The translations under genes were made by a program, and so were the position numbers. A stretch of 5,645 nt of DNA from CAYXOX01 sp964466745 (GTDB lineage: Bacteria > Pseudomonadota > Alphaproteobacteria > Rhodobacterales > Rhodobacteraceae), in contig CAYXOX010000172.1 in the NCBI GenBank assembly GCA_964466745.1, forward strand, positions 1 to 5,645, in the 5' to 3' direction. This document shows, piece after piece, positions 1 to 5,550 of the stretch. Position 1 is the first letter of the stretch; each line of letters starts with the position of its first letter. The notes beneath the pieces were generated by a model. It saw nothing but the letters and a program-made list of their open reading frames with translations, searched no databases and was not told where the DNA came from.

Positions 1-112
1 GGATGCGGATGACCTCCTCGACATTGCTGACGAAGATTTTCCCGTCGCCGATCCGTCCCGTCTGCGCAGCGTTGCGAATGGCTTCTATCGCGGCATCCAC
101 CATCTCGTCAAC
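1..112 (-). other. P-II (GlnB/GlnK) C-terminal segment within the chimeric frame
   Basis: This stretch encodes residues 84-120 of the chimera and carries P-II signatures rather than Usp ones. In P-II trimers the B-loop (GRIGDGK) and C-loop arginines bind ATP/ADP at subunit interfaces. The B-loop is intact, one C-loop Arg is visible, and the second Arg and C-terminus would lie beyond the edge. By hand count GC is about 59% here against about 65% in the Usp part, and one Ile is encoded by ATA, rare in high-GC genomes; this is weak support for a different origin. The junction cannot be placed to the base; about 107-118 is my estimate, because ELVV fits both families. Confidence 0.8.
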
Positions 113-361
113 CACGAGTTCCGGGTCGACCCCCTGCTTGTCGCGCATCCACTTGGCGAACACCTCGAAATGCGCGTGGATGCGCTCGCGCGACTCTTCG
201 CGCATGATCTCGCCGACGCCGATCCAGTGATTGAATTCCTCGGGCGGGATCACCGAGAGGATCGCCACGCCGCCACCGGTATGGGCGGCACGCATCGCGG
301 CGAACCGCATCGCGTTCAGGCACTCTCGGCTGTCATCCAGGATCACCAGGAACTTGCGCAT
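1..361 (-). CDS. Chimeric universal stress protein / P-II C-terminal fusion, partial at left edge
   Basis: The frame starts at the ATG at 361-359 and stays open through 120 codons to the window edge, so its stop is not seen. Residues 1 to about 83 resemble a UspA-type protein: a first strand MRKFLVILDDS with the conserved early Asp pair (9-10), followed by SVIPPEEFNHWIGVGE (36-51), typical of the alphaproteobacterial usp. The sequence then changes family. Residues from about 85 match the C-terminal part of P-II proteins: DEMVDAAIEAI (85-95), B-loop TGRIGDGKIF (101-110; Lys108 corresponds to Lys90 of E. coli GlnB) and VEEVIRI (114-120; Arg119 corresponds to Arg101). The Usp half lacks the C-terminal GxxGx9G(S/T) ATP motif. 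The P-II half lacks the N-terminal strands and the T-loop with Tyr51. No frameshift or stop marks the join. Start choice is supported by GGGGAG nine bases upstream. The gene is last in a likely aminotransferase-DUF3047-usp run. Function of the fused product is unknown; an artefact is possible. Confidence 0.85.
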   Translation of the reverse strand, partial: MRKFLVILDDSRECLNAMRFAAMRAAHTGGGVAILSVIPPEEFNHWIGVGEIMREESRERIHAHFEVFAKWMRDKQGVDPELVVDEMVDAAIEAIRNAAQTGRIGDGKIFVSNVEEVIRI

Positions 362-370
362 GGCCTATCA

Positions 371-376
371 CTCCCC
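371..376 (-). promoter_or_regulatory. Ribosome binding site of the usp-like frame
   Basis: The minus strand reads GGGGAG here, nine bases before the ATG at 361. It fixes the start of the chimeric frame and shows that its 5' end looks like an ordinary translated gene. Confidence 0.6.
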
Positions 377-428
377 GGAGGGATCATGGCTGCTGGCGCG
401 CATCGGCGCAAGCTGGCGCTGGACGGCG

Positions 429-1106
429 TCAGCGCAGGGTGAGCCGAGAGATCTCGGCGCGGATCGAGGTGGCGGTGTCGTCGCTGTCGGCGGATACCGC
501 GACGCCCACGAGCGCCCCCGGCGGCGCGCCGAAGGCGCTGGCGTGGTCGGCCGCGAGGTCCACCGCAACCGCCCCGCCGCCGTCACCCGCCGGGCGGAGC
601 GCCACCGTCTTGCCGCGCGGGCCCAGATAGGGGCTGTCCTGCAAGCGCGGCTGGCCCCCGGGGCCGCCCCAGACGTAGACGAGCACGCGCGCCTCCTCGG
701 CATCGAGCAGGCGGCGGATGCTGGCGCCGCGCGCCTCGCGCGCCGCCGCCTCGGGCAGGAACACGAAGTAGAGCGCGAGATTGCGATCGTCCCCGCCCTT
801 CCGCCGCAGATCGGTCGGGGGCACCGAGCGGCTCACGCTCCAGTGCCAGCTTGCGCCGCGCGCCTGCCACGCCGTTTCCGGCACCGGGCGCCACACGAGC
901 GAGACCGTGCCGTCGGAAGCGACGCCCAGCCTCTCGCCCTCGAAGCTGTAGGCGTTCGAGGAGAACAGCGCGAAGCGCTGCTCGTTCCAGCTGTCGTCGA
1001 AACGGATCGGCCCGGCAGCGCCGGCGGGAAGCGCCATCAGCAGCAGGGCCGCGAAGGGCGACACGTTGCGCAAGGCGCGGAAGGGAAGACGACGAAGCAC
1101 GCGCAT
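429..1106 (-). CDS. Secreted DUF3047-family protein of unknown function
   Basis: A 225-residue protein. The N-terminus is basic (MRVLRRLPFRALR) and followed by a hydrophobic stretch (about 16-31) ending PAGAA, so a Sec signal peptide cleaved near residue 31 is likely, placing the product in the periplasm or outside. There is no lipobox cysteine. The mature part resembles the DUF3047 family: paired tryptophans SWHWSV (86-91), a charged TDLRRKGGDD block (98-107) leading into a strand ALYFVF (111-116), then VLVYVWGG (141-148) and a late GVAVSADSDDT (201-211). This looks like a mostly beta fold; I see no enzyme motif. It begins 45 bases after the aminotransferase stop and ends 67 bases before the usp start, same strand, so cotranscription is likely. 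The ribosome binding site before the ATG is weak. Family assignment is by remembered motif pattern; the function of the family is not known to me. Confidence 0.75.
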   Translation of the reverse strand: MRVLRRLPFRALRNVSPFAALLLMALPAGAAGPIRFDDSWNEQRFALFSSNAYSFEGERLGVASDGTVSLVWRPVPETAWQARGASWHWSVSRSVPPTDLRRKGGDDRNLALYFVFLPEAAAREARGASIRRLLDAEEARVLVYVWGGPGGQPRLQDSPYLGPRGKTVALRPAGDGGGAVAVDLAADHASAFGAPPGALVGVAVSADSDDTATSIRAEISRLTLR

Positions 1107-1151
1107 GAGTTCTCGTGCCCCGAGCGCCGCCGGCGATCAAGTCACGTCCCC

Positions 1152-2015
1152 TCACGAGGTCGAGAGTGCCCAGTCCCAGTAGAGCTCGCGCACCCGCCGG
1201 GTGACGGGGCCGATCTGGTAGGCTCGGTCGTCGAAACCCGTCACCGGCATCACCTTCGTCATGTTGCCGGAGAGGAAGACCTCGTCGGCGGTGCGCACGT
1301 CGTCGAAACTCAGCACCGTCTCGTGGACCGTCACGCCATCGGCCCGCAGATTGGCGATGTGGCGGGCGCGTGTGATGCCCGCGAGGAAAGTGCCGTTCGG
1401 CACCGGGGTGAAGACCTCGCCGTCGCGCACGATGAAGACGTTGGAGGTGGCGGCTTCCGCAAGGTTGCCCATGGCATCCGCGACCAGCGCGTTGGAAAAG
1501 CCCTTGGCGCGGGCCTCGGCCAGCATCCGCGCGTTGTTCGGGTAAAGGCACCCCGCCTTCGCGTTGACCACGGCGCAATCGAGGGTGGGCCTGCGGAAAC
1601 GCGTGGTGGTGACGGTGGCGCTCGCGCCCGCGGGCGGCATCGGCGCGGCCTCGAGGCAGATCGCGGTGGCGGTGCCCTCGGAGCGCGGGACGATCGCCGT
1701 CTCGTCGCCGCCCGTGGCCCAGTACATGGGGCGGATGTAGATCGCCGTCTCGCGGGGGTAGGCAGCGAGCCCTTCGTGGACGAGCGCCACCATCTCGTCC
1801 ACCTCCAGGGTGGGCTCCAGCATCAGCGCCCGGGCCGAGGCGTTCACCCGCGCGCAGTGCGCCTCCAGATCGGGCACGAGGCCATCCACGGCGCGGGCGC
1901 CGTCGAACACGTTGCTCCCCAGCCAGGCACCGTGGTCGGCCGCGCGCATGACGGGCGCGTCCCCGTCGTGCCAGCGACCCTCGAACCAGGTGCGAATGTC
2001 CGTACCGAAAGCCAT
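1152..2015 (-). CDS. Branched-chain amino acid aminotransferase, class IV PLP enzyme
   Basis: A 287-residue fold-type IV aminotransferase, expected to move the amino group between Leu/Ile/Val and 2-oxoglutarate in the cytoplasm. Seen in order: N-terminal DHGAWLGSNVFDGARA (27-42), substrate-side IYIRP (92-96), NAKAG (151-155) with the presumed PLP Schiff-base Lys153, NLAEAATSNVF (184-194) with the PLP-ring Glu187, the phosphate-binding LAGITR turn (211-216) and ADEVFLSGNMTKV (243-255). The frame is open back to an ATG at 2114, but the start at 2015 is preferred: it begins MAFGTDIRTWFEG as in family members, has GGGGAA five bases upstream, and the longer form would begin inside a hairpin with an Arg-rich leader. 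The Glu-region EAATSN is closer to D-amino-acid aminotransferase than to E. coli IlvE, so the substrate is less certain than the class. It lies downstream of trpS and heads a run with the DUF3047 and usp-like genes. Confidence 0.88.
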   Translation of the reverse strand: MAFGTDIRTWFEGRWHDGDAPVMRAADHGAWLGSNVFDGARAVDGLVPDLEAHCARVNASARALMLEPTLEVDEMVALVHEGLAAYPRETAIYIRPMYWATGGDETAIVPRSEGTATAICLEAAPMPPAGASATVTTTRFRRPTLDCAVVNAKAGCLYPNNARMLAEARAKGFSNALVADAMGNLAEAATSNVFIVRDGEVFTPVPNGTFLAGITRARHIANLRADGVTVHETVLSFDDVRTADEVFLSGNMTKVMPVTGFDDRAYQIGPVTRRVRELYWDWALSTS

Positions 2016-2101
2016 GTGCGTTCCCCGTCTGGCAAGAGCGCGCGCCCACGAGGCCCGCGCCGGATGATCCTGCTCCGCCCGCGGCGACGGGCGCTTGTGC
2101 C

Positions 2102-2122
2102 GCCGCGCCGGCACGGCGCGGC
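2102..2122 (-). terminator. GC-rich hairpin directly after trpS
   Basis: A perfect inverted repeat, GCCGCGCCG (2102-2110) and CGGCGCGGC (2114-2122), with a 3-base loop, starting two bases after the trpS stop. No T-run follows on the minus strand, so it may be an attenuating or RNA-stabilising hairpin rather than a classical intrinsic terminator. Confidence 0.4.
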
Positions 2123-2123
2123 C

Positions 2124-3143
2124 TCAGCCGCTCAGGCCGACGATCTCGTAGGTGCGCGCCAGCACCGGCGCGGCGATGGCACGGGCGCGCTCGGCCCCCT
2201 CGGCGAGCGTCCGGTCGATCTCGGCGGGCTCGCGCATCAGCCGCGTCATCTCGGCGGAGATCGGCGCGATCCGCTCCACCGCACGTTCGGCGAGAAGCGG
2301 CTTGAACTCGGCAAACGGCCTGCCCCCCACCTCGGCAAGCACGTCGGCCACGGGCTCTTCGGCCAGCGCGGCGTAGATGCGCACGAGATTGGCGGCCTCC
2401 GGCCGGTCGGCGAGCTCGGCCTCGCTTTCGGGCACCGGGGCCGGATCGGTACGCGCCTTGCGGATTTTCTGGGCGATGGTATCGGCGTCGTCGGTCATGT
2501 TGATCCGGCTCATGTCGGAGGGATCGGACTTCGACATCTTCTTCGTTCCGTCGCGCAGGCTCATCACCCGGGTGGCCACGCCCTCGATGACCGGCTCGGT
2601 GAGCGGGAAGAACTCAACGCCGAAATCGTTGTTGAACTTCGCCGCGATGTCGCGCGTCAGCTCGAGGTGCTGCTTCTGGTCCTCCCCTACCGGAACATGG
2701 GTGGCGTGGTAGGCGAGGATGTCGGCGGCCATCAGCGCAGGGTAGGCGAAGAGCCCGAGCGAAGCGTTCTCGGCGTTCTTGCCGGCCTTGTCCTTCCACT
2801 GGGTCATGCGCTTCATCCAGCCCATCCGCGCGACGCAGTTGAAGATCCATGCCAGCTGGGCCTGTTCGGGCACCCGGCTCTGGTTGAAGAGGATGGAGCG
2901 CGCCGGATCGATGCCTGCGGCGAGGTAGCAGGCGGCAAGCTCGCGCGTGTTGTGCCGCAGCCGCCCGGGCTCCTGCCAGACGGTGATGGCATGAAGATCG
3001 ACCACGCAGAAGATGCACTCGTGCGTGGCGGCGTCCTGCATCTGCACGAAACGCTTCATCGCGCCGAGATAGTTGCCGAGCGTGAGTCCCCCCGACGGCT
3101 GGATCCCGGAAAAGACCCGGGGGGAAAAGGCGGTGTCGGGCAT
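2124..3143 (-). CDS. trpS: Tryptophanyl-tRNA synthetase
   Basis: A 339-residue class Ic aminoacyl-tRNA synthetase that activates tryptophan with ATP and charges tRNA-Trp in the cytoplasm. The length is close to the 334 residues of the E. coli enzyme. Motifs in order: RVFSGIQPSGGLTLGNYLGA (9-28), holding the HIGH-equivalent TLGN; FAYPALMAADILAY (132-145), with Asp141 in the position that reads the indole nitrogen; VGEDQKQHLELTRDIA (152-167), which contacts substrate and ATP; and the signature KMSKS (202-206) followed by Asp207. The C-terminal helical part (about 225-339) is the anticodon-binding region. Start at the ATG at 3143 is supported by GGAG seven bases upstream. It is divergent from the rhomboid-like gene and follows glnD-murJ in the same direction, separated by that opposing gene, so it needs its own promoter in the 81-base gap. 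Nothing appears missing. Confidence 0.97.
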   Translation of the reverse strand: MPDTAFSPRVFSGIQPSGGLTLGNYLGAMKRFVQMQDAATHECIFCVVDLHAITVWQEPGRLRHNTRELAACYLAAGIDPARSILFNQSRVPEQAQLAWIFNCVARMGWMKRMTQWKDKAGKNAENASLGLFAYPALMAADILAYHATHVPVGEDQKQHLELTRDIAAKFNNDFGVEFFPLTEPVIEGVATRVMSLRDGTKKMSKSDPSDMSRINMTDDADTIAQKIRKARTDPAPVPESEAELADRPEAANLVRIYAALAEEPVADVLAEVGGRPFAEFKPLLAERAVERIAPISAEMTRLMREPAEIDRTLAEGAERARAIAAPVLARTYEIVGLSG

Positions 3144-3224
3144 CGGGGGGCTCCGTCGGAGGTGCTGGCATTCGGCTGCGGCATCGCTTACCCATGCCCC
3201 CGCAGGCCGTCAAGGAAGCCCCCG
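3144..3224. promoter_or_regulatory. Divergent intergenic region between trpS and the rhomboid-like gene
   Basis: These 81 bases separate two start codons on opposite strands, so promoters for both genes should lie here, probably overlapping. Ribosome binding sites are visible on both sides: GGAG on the minus strand (3151-3154) for trpS and AAGGAAG on the plus strand (3212-3218) for the rhomboid-like gene. I could not recognise convincing -35/-10 pairs, and I see no T-box-like or Trp-codon leader structure. Confidence 0.4.
3212..3218 (+). promoter_or_regulatory. Ribosome binding site deciding the rhomboid-like start
   Basis: AAGGAAG lies six bases before the ATG at 3225. It selects this start within a frame that has no stop for thousands of bases upstream. 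Confidence 0.7.
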
Positions 3225-3968
3225 ATGCCCAAAGACACGGCCCCCGGGCGCGGTTCGCCGCCGCCGTCGCCGGGCCCCGAACGCCCGCAGCCCTCGCTGC
3301 CGGGCCCGCTCAATCCGCTTCCGCCGGTCGTGGTCGCGCTGTTCCTGATCATCGCGGGGGTCGAGGCAGTGCTCGGCCTCGGCGCGCGCGGGATCATCGG
3401 CGGCCCCTTCGCTGCCGGCTGGCGGATCGAGGCGATCGAGCGGTTCAGCTTCTTCCCGCAGCTTCTGGCGCGCGATCTGGCGCTCGGCCTGCCGAGCGTC
3501 GACGTGGCGATGCGCCTCTTCACCTACCCCTTCGTCCAGGCCAGTTTCACGCAGGCGCTCTTCGTCGGCGTCTTCCTTCTGGCGCTCGGAAAGCTGGTGG
3601 GCGAGGTCATGGGGACGCTCGCGTTCCTCGTGGTCTTCTTCGGCTCGGCAATCGGGGGGGCACTCTTCTACGCGCTCGTTCTGGGTGCCGAGTTTCCGGT
3701 GATCGGCGGGTTCCCCGCCGTCTACGGGCTGATCGGCGGGTACACGCTGATCCTGTGGGTCTCGCTCGGGCGCGCCGGGCAAAACCAGTACCGCGCCTTC
3801 ACGCTGATCGGCCTGCTGCTCCTTGTGCAGCTCGTGTTCGGACTGCTGTTCGGCGCGCGGACCGACTGGGTCGCCGATCTGGGCGGCTTCCTGAGCGGCT
3901 TCGTGCTCTCGATCCTCGCCGCTCCGGGCGCGGTCCGGGCGATCCTGCGCCGCATCCGGCGCGGGTAG
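3225..3968 (+). CDS. Rhomboid-family integral membrane protein, probable catalytically inactive pseudoprotease
   Basis: A 247-residue membrane protein with a Pro-rich cytoplasmic-like leader (1-34) and about six hydrophobic segments: about 34-52, 110-122, 129-153, 162-181, 191-210 and 216-232. It aligns by pattern with rhomboid proteases: a TM2 region FVQASFTQALFVGVFLLALG (103-122), a TM4 region FPAVYGLIGG (163-172) and a TM6 region WVADLGGFLSG (215-225). The catalytic residues are replaced: the GxSG serine is Ile170 (codon 3732-3734), the TM6 His is Asp218 (codon 3876-3878), and the GlpG-type TM2 His145/His150/Asn154 positions read Gln105, Gln110 and Val114. It is therefore unlikely to cleave substrates and may bind or chaperone membrane proteins, as iRhoms and derlins do; that role is inference. 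The start is chosen for AAGGAAG six bases upstream and the MPKD start; the frame is open far upstream only as an antisense shadow. Convergent with murJ. Confidence 0.85.
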   Translation: MPKDTAPGRGSPPPSPGPERPQPSLPGPLNPLPPVVVALFLIIAGVEAVLGLGARGIIGGPFAAGWRIEAIERFSFFPQLLARDLALGLPSVDVAMRLFTYPFVQASFTQALFVGVFLLALGKLVGEVMGTLAFLVVFFGSAIGGALFYALVLGAEFPVIGGFPAVYGLIGGYTLILWVSLGRAGQNQYRAFTLIGLLLLVQLVFGLLFGARTDWVADLGGFLSGFVLSILAAPGAVRAILRRIRRG

Positions 3969-3970
3969 CC

Positions 3971-4000
3971 GGCGCGCCGTCCGCGCCCCGCGGCGCGCGC
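3971..4000. terminator. GC-rich hairpin in the convergent rhomboid-murJ gap
   Basis: The 37-base gap between the two stops is almost entirely G and C. GCGCGCC (3972-3978) can pair with GGCGCGC (3992-3998), and an alternative inner hairpin CCGCG/CGCGG (3981-3985, 3989-3993) has a 3-base loop. Position and symmetry fit a bidirectional transcription end, but no T-tract is present on either strand. Confidence 0.35.
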
Positions 4001-4005
4001 GCCCG

Positions 4006-5550
4006 TCAGCCGCGCCGGGAGAAGGCGCCGCGGAAATCCGAAAGACGAAAGGCCCGCAGCACCAGCCCGGCCACGCCGTAGACGGCGATGCCGCCGAGAA
4101 CGAGCGCGCCGAGGGCCGCGTAGCGCAGCGTCGGGGTCACCAGCGGCTCCGCCAGGACATGCGCGAGGGCGAGGAGCGCCGCGCCCATGATGGCCGAGGC
4201 GGCGGCGATCCGTCCGAGGCGGCGCCCGAGGCGGGCGTCCATCCGGGCCTCGGCGCCCATGTCGCGGCTGCCGCGCCAGAGCAGGAACACCATCGCCCAG
4301 CCGGCCAGCGTGGTGCCCCAGGCCGCAGCCTGGAAACCGATCAGCGGCGCCAGCCCCACTGCGAGCACGGCGTTGACGACCATCGCGACCACGGCGTAGC
4401 GGAACGGCCGGCGCGTGTCCTCCCGGGCGAAGAAGAGTGGCTGGAGCACCTTCTGCAGCGTGAAGGCCGGAAGCCCCGCGCCGTAGATCGCCAGCGCGAG
4501 CGCCGTGGCGGTTACGTCCGCCCGGCCGAAGGCGCCGCGCTCGAACAGAACGGAGATCACGGGCACCGGGATCACGATCAGGGCAACGGCCGCGGGTAGC
4601 GTGAGCGCCAGCGAAATCTCGGTGGCGCGGTTGAAGGCGTTCTGCCCGCCCGCGCCGTCGCCGGCCCGCAGGCGCCGCGAAAGATCGGGCAGCAGCACCA
4701 CGCCGACGGCGATGCCCACGACGCCGAGCGGAAGCTGGTAGAGCCTGTCGGCATATCCCAGCCAGGCGATCGCGCCGTCAAAGAAGCTGGCGACCTGCCG
4801 GCCGACGAGCAGGTTGACCTGCACCACCCCGCCCGCGAGCGCCGCGGGCGCGGCGATGATCGCGAGCCGCCGCAGCTCGGGGGTGAGCCGCGGGCGACGC
4901 AGCGCGAGGCGAAACCCCGCCCGGCGCGCGGCCTCCCACACCAGCGCAAGCTGGGCCACCCCGGCCACCGGCACCGCCCAGGCGAGCGCATCGCCCACCG
5001 ACCAGCCAGCCCGCACCGCCAGCGCGATGGCCGCGATGAAGGTGAGGTTCAGCAGGATCGGCGCCGCGGCGGCGGCCAGGAACCGCCCGGTGGCGTTGAG
5101 CACGCCCGAAAGGAGCGCGGCCAGCGATACGAAAACGATGTAGGGAAAGGCGATCCGCCCGTAGAGCACGGCGATGTCGAAGCGCTCGTCGCCGAGAAAC
5201 CCGCTCGCCATCGCCACCACCAGCCATGGCATCGCCACCAGCGCCACGAGCGTGACCCCGAGCACCAGTGCGAAGAGCGCGCCGAAGGCATCCCGGGCGA
5301 ACCCTGCCGCATCTTCACCGCCCTCGAGCTTCTTGGAGAACATCGGCACGAAGGCGGTGTTGAACGCGCCCTCGGCAAAGAAGCGGCGGAACATGTTGGG
5401 CAGTGCGAAGGCCACCATGAACGCCTCGGCCACCGGCCCGGCGCCCAGTGTCGCGGCCACGAGGATGTCACGCACGAAGCCGAAGATCCGCGAGAGCAGC
5501 GTCCAGGCGCCGACGGTGAAGATGCCCGCTGCAAGGCGGATGGGCTTCAA
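4006..5550 (-). CDS. murJ: Lipid II flippase MurJ (MviN)
   Basis: A 514-residue polytopic membrane protein of the MOP/MviN family, close to the 511 residues of E. coli MurJ, with hydrophobic segments along its whole length consistent with 14 helices. It moves lipid II across the inner membrane for peptidoglycan synthesis. Visible signatures: SRIFGFVRD (20-28), giving Arg21, Arg27 and Asp28, equivalent to the essential E. coli Arg18, Arg24 and Asp25; LPNMFRRFFAEGAFNTAFVP (50-69), with the conserved Arg pair; and WLGYADRLYQLPLG (263-276), with Asp268-Arg269 equivalent to Asp269-Arg270. The start codon is TTG (5550-5548), overlapping the glnD stop as TTGA, with GGAGAGGG (5558-5565) seven bases upstream; the next in-frame ATG would remove the first helix and the essential arginines. 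The overlap implies translational coupling to glnD. No missing residues noticed. Confidence 0.96.
   Translation of the reverse strand: MKPIRLAAGIFTVGAWTLLSRIFGFVRDILVAATLGAGPVAEAFMVAFALPNMFRRFFAEGAFNTAFVPMFSKKLEGGEDAAGFARDAFGALFALVLGVTLVALVAMPWLVVAMASGFLGDERFDIAVLYGRIAFPYIVFVSLAALLSGVLNATGRFLAAAAAPILLNLTFIAAIALAVRAGWSVGDALAWAVPVAGVAQLALVWEAARRAGFRLALRRPRLTPELRRLAIIAAPAALAGGVVQVNLLVGRQVASFFDGAIAWLGYADRLYQLPLGVVGIAVGVVLLPDLSRRLRAGDGAGGQNAFNRATEISLALTLPAAVALIVIPVPVISVLFERGAFGRADVTATALALAIYGAGLPAFTLQKVLQPLFFAREDTRRPFRYAVVAMVVNAVLAVGLAPLIGFQAAAWGTTLAGWAMVFLLWRGSRDMGAEARMDARLGRRLGRIAAASAIMGAALLALAHVLAEPLVTPTLRYAALGALVLGGIAVYGVAGLVLRAFRLSDFRGAFSRRG

Noticed and set aside
1..361. The possibility that the leftmost frame is an ordinary Usp with a divergent C-terminus.
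   Set aside because: The tail carries the specific P-II B-loop and following strand in correct order and spacing (Lys108 to Arg119 matches Lys90 to Arg101 of GlnB), which Usp proteins do not have.
583..2049. A 488-residue minus-strand frame overlapping the aminotransferase and DUF3047 genes.
   Set aside because: It is the out-of-frame shadow of both genes, Arg/Gly/Ala-rich without recognisable domains.
2016..2114. An upstream extension of the aminotransferase to an ATG at 2114.
   Set aside because: It would add 33 Arg/Pro/His-rich residues not typical of the family and begin inside the trpS 3' hairpin; the ATG at 2015 has its own ribosome binding site.
231..3224. A plus-strand frame open from 231 to the rhomboid-like start, which would make a 1245-residue protein.
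   Set aside because: It runs antisense to the DUF3047, aminotransferase and trpS genes, all strongly recognisable on the minus strand. Its translation is Arg/His/Gly-rich low-complexity sequence without family motifs. It stays open because of GC-biased codon use; only 3225-3968 is real.
3194..4081. A 295-residue plus-strand frame overlapping the rhomboid-like gene.
   Set aside because: It is a +1 shadow of the membrane protein gene, with no hydrophobic segments or motifs and Arg/Ala-rich composition.
4159..4599. Plus-strand frames antisense to murJ.
   Set aside because: They are short, charged, low-complexity translations opposite a clearly conserved murJ reading frame.
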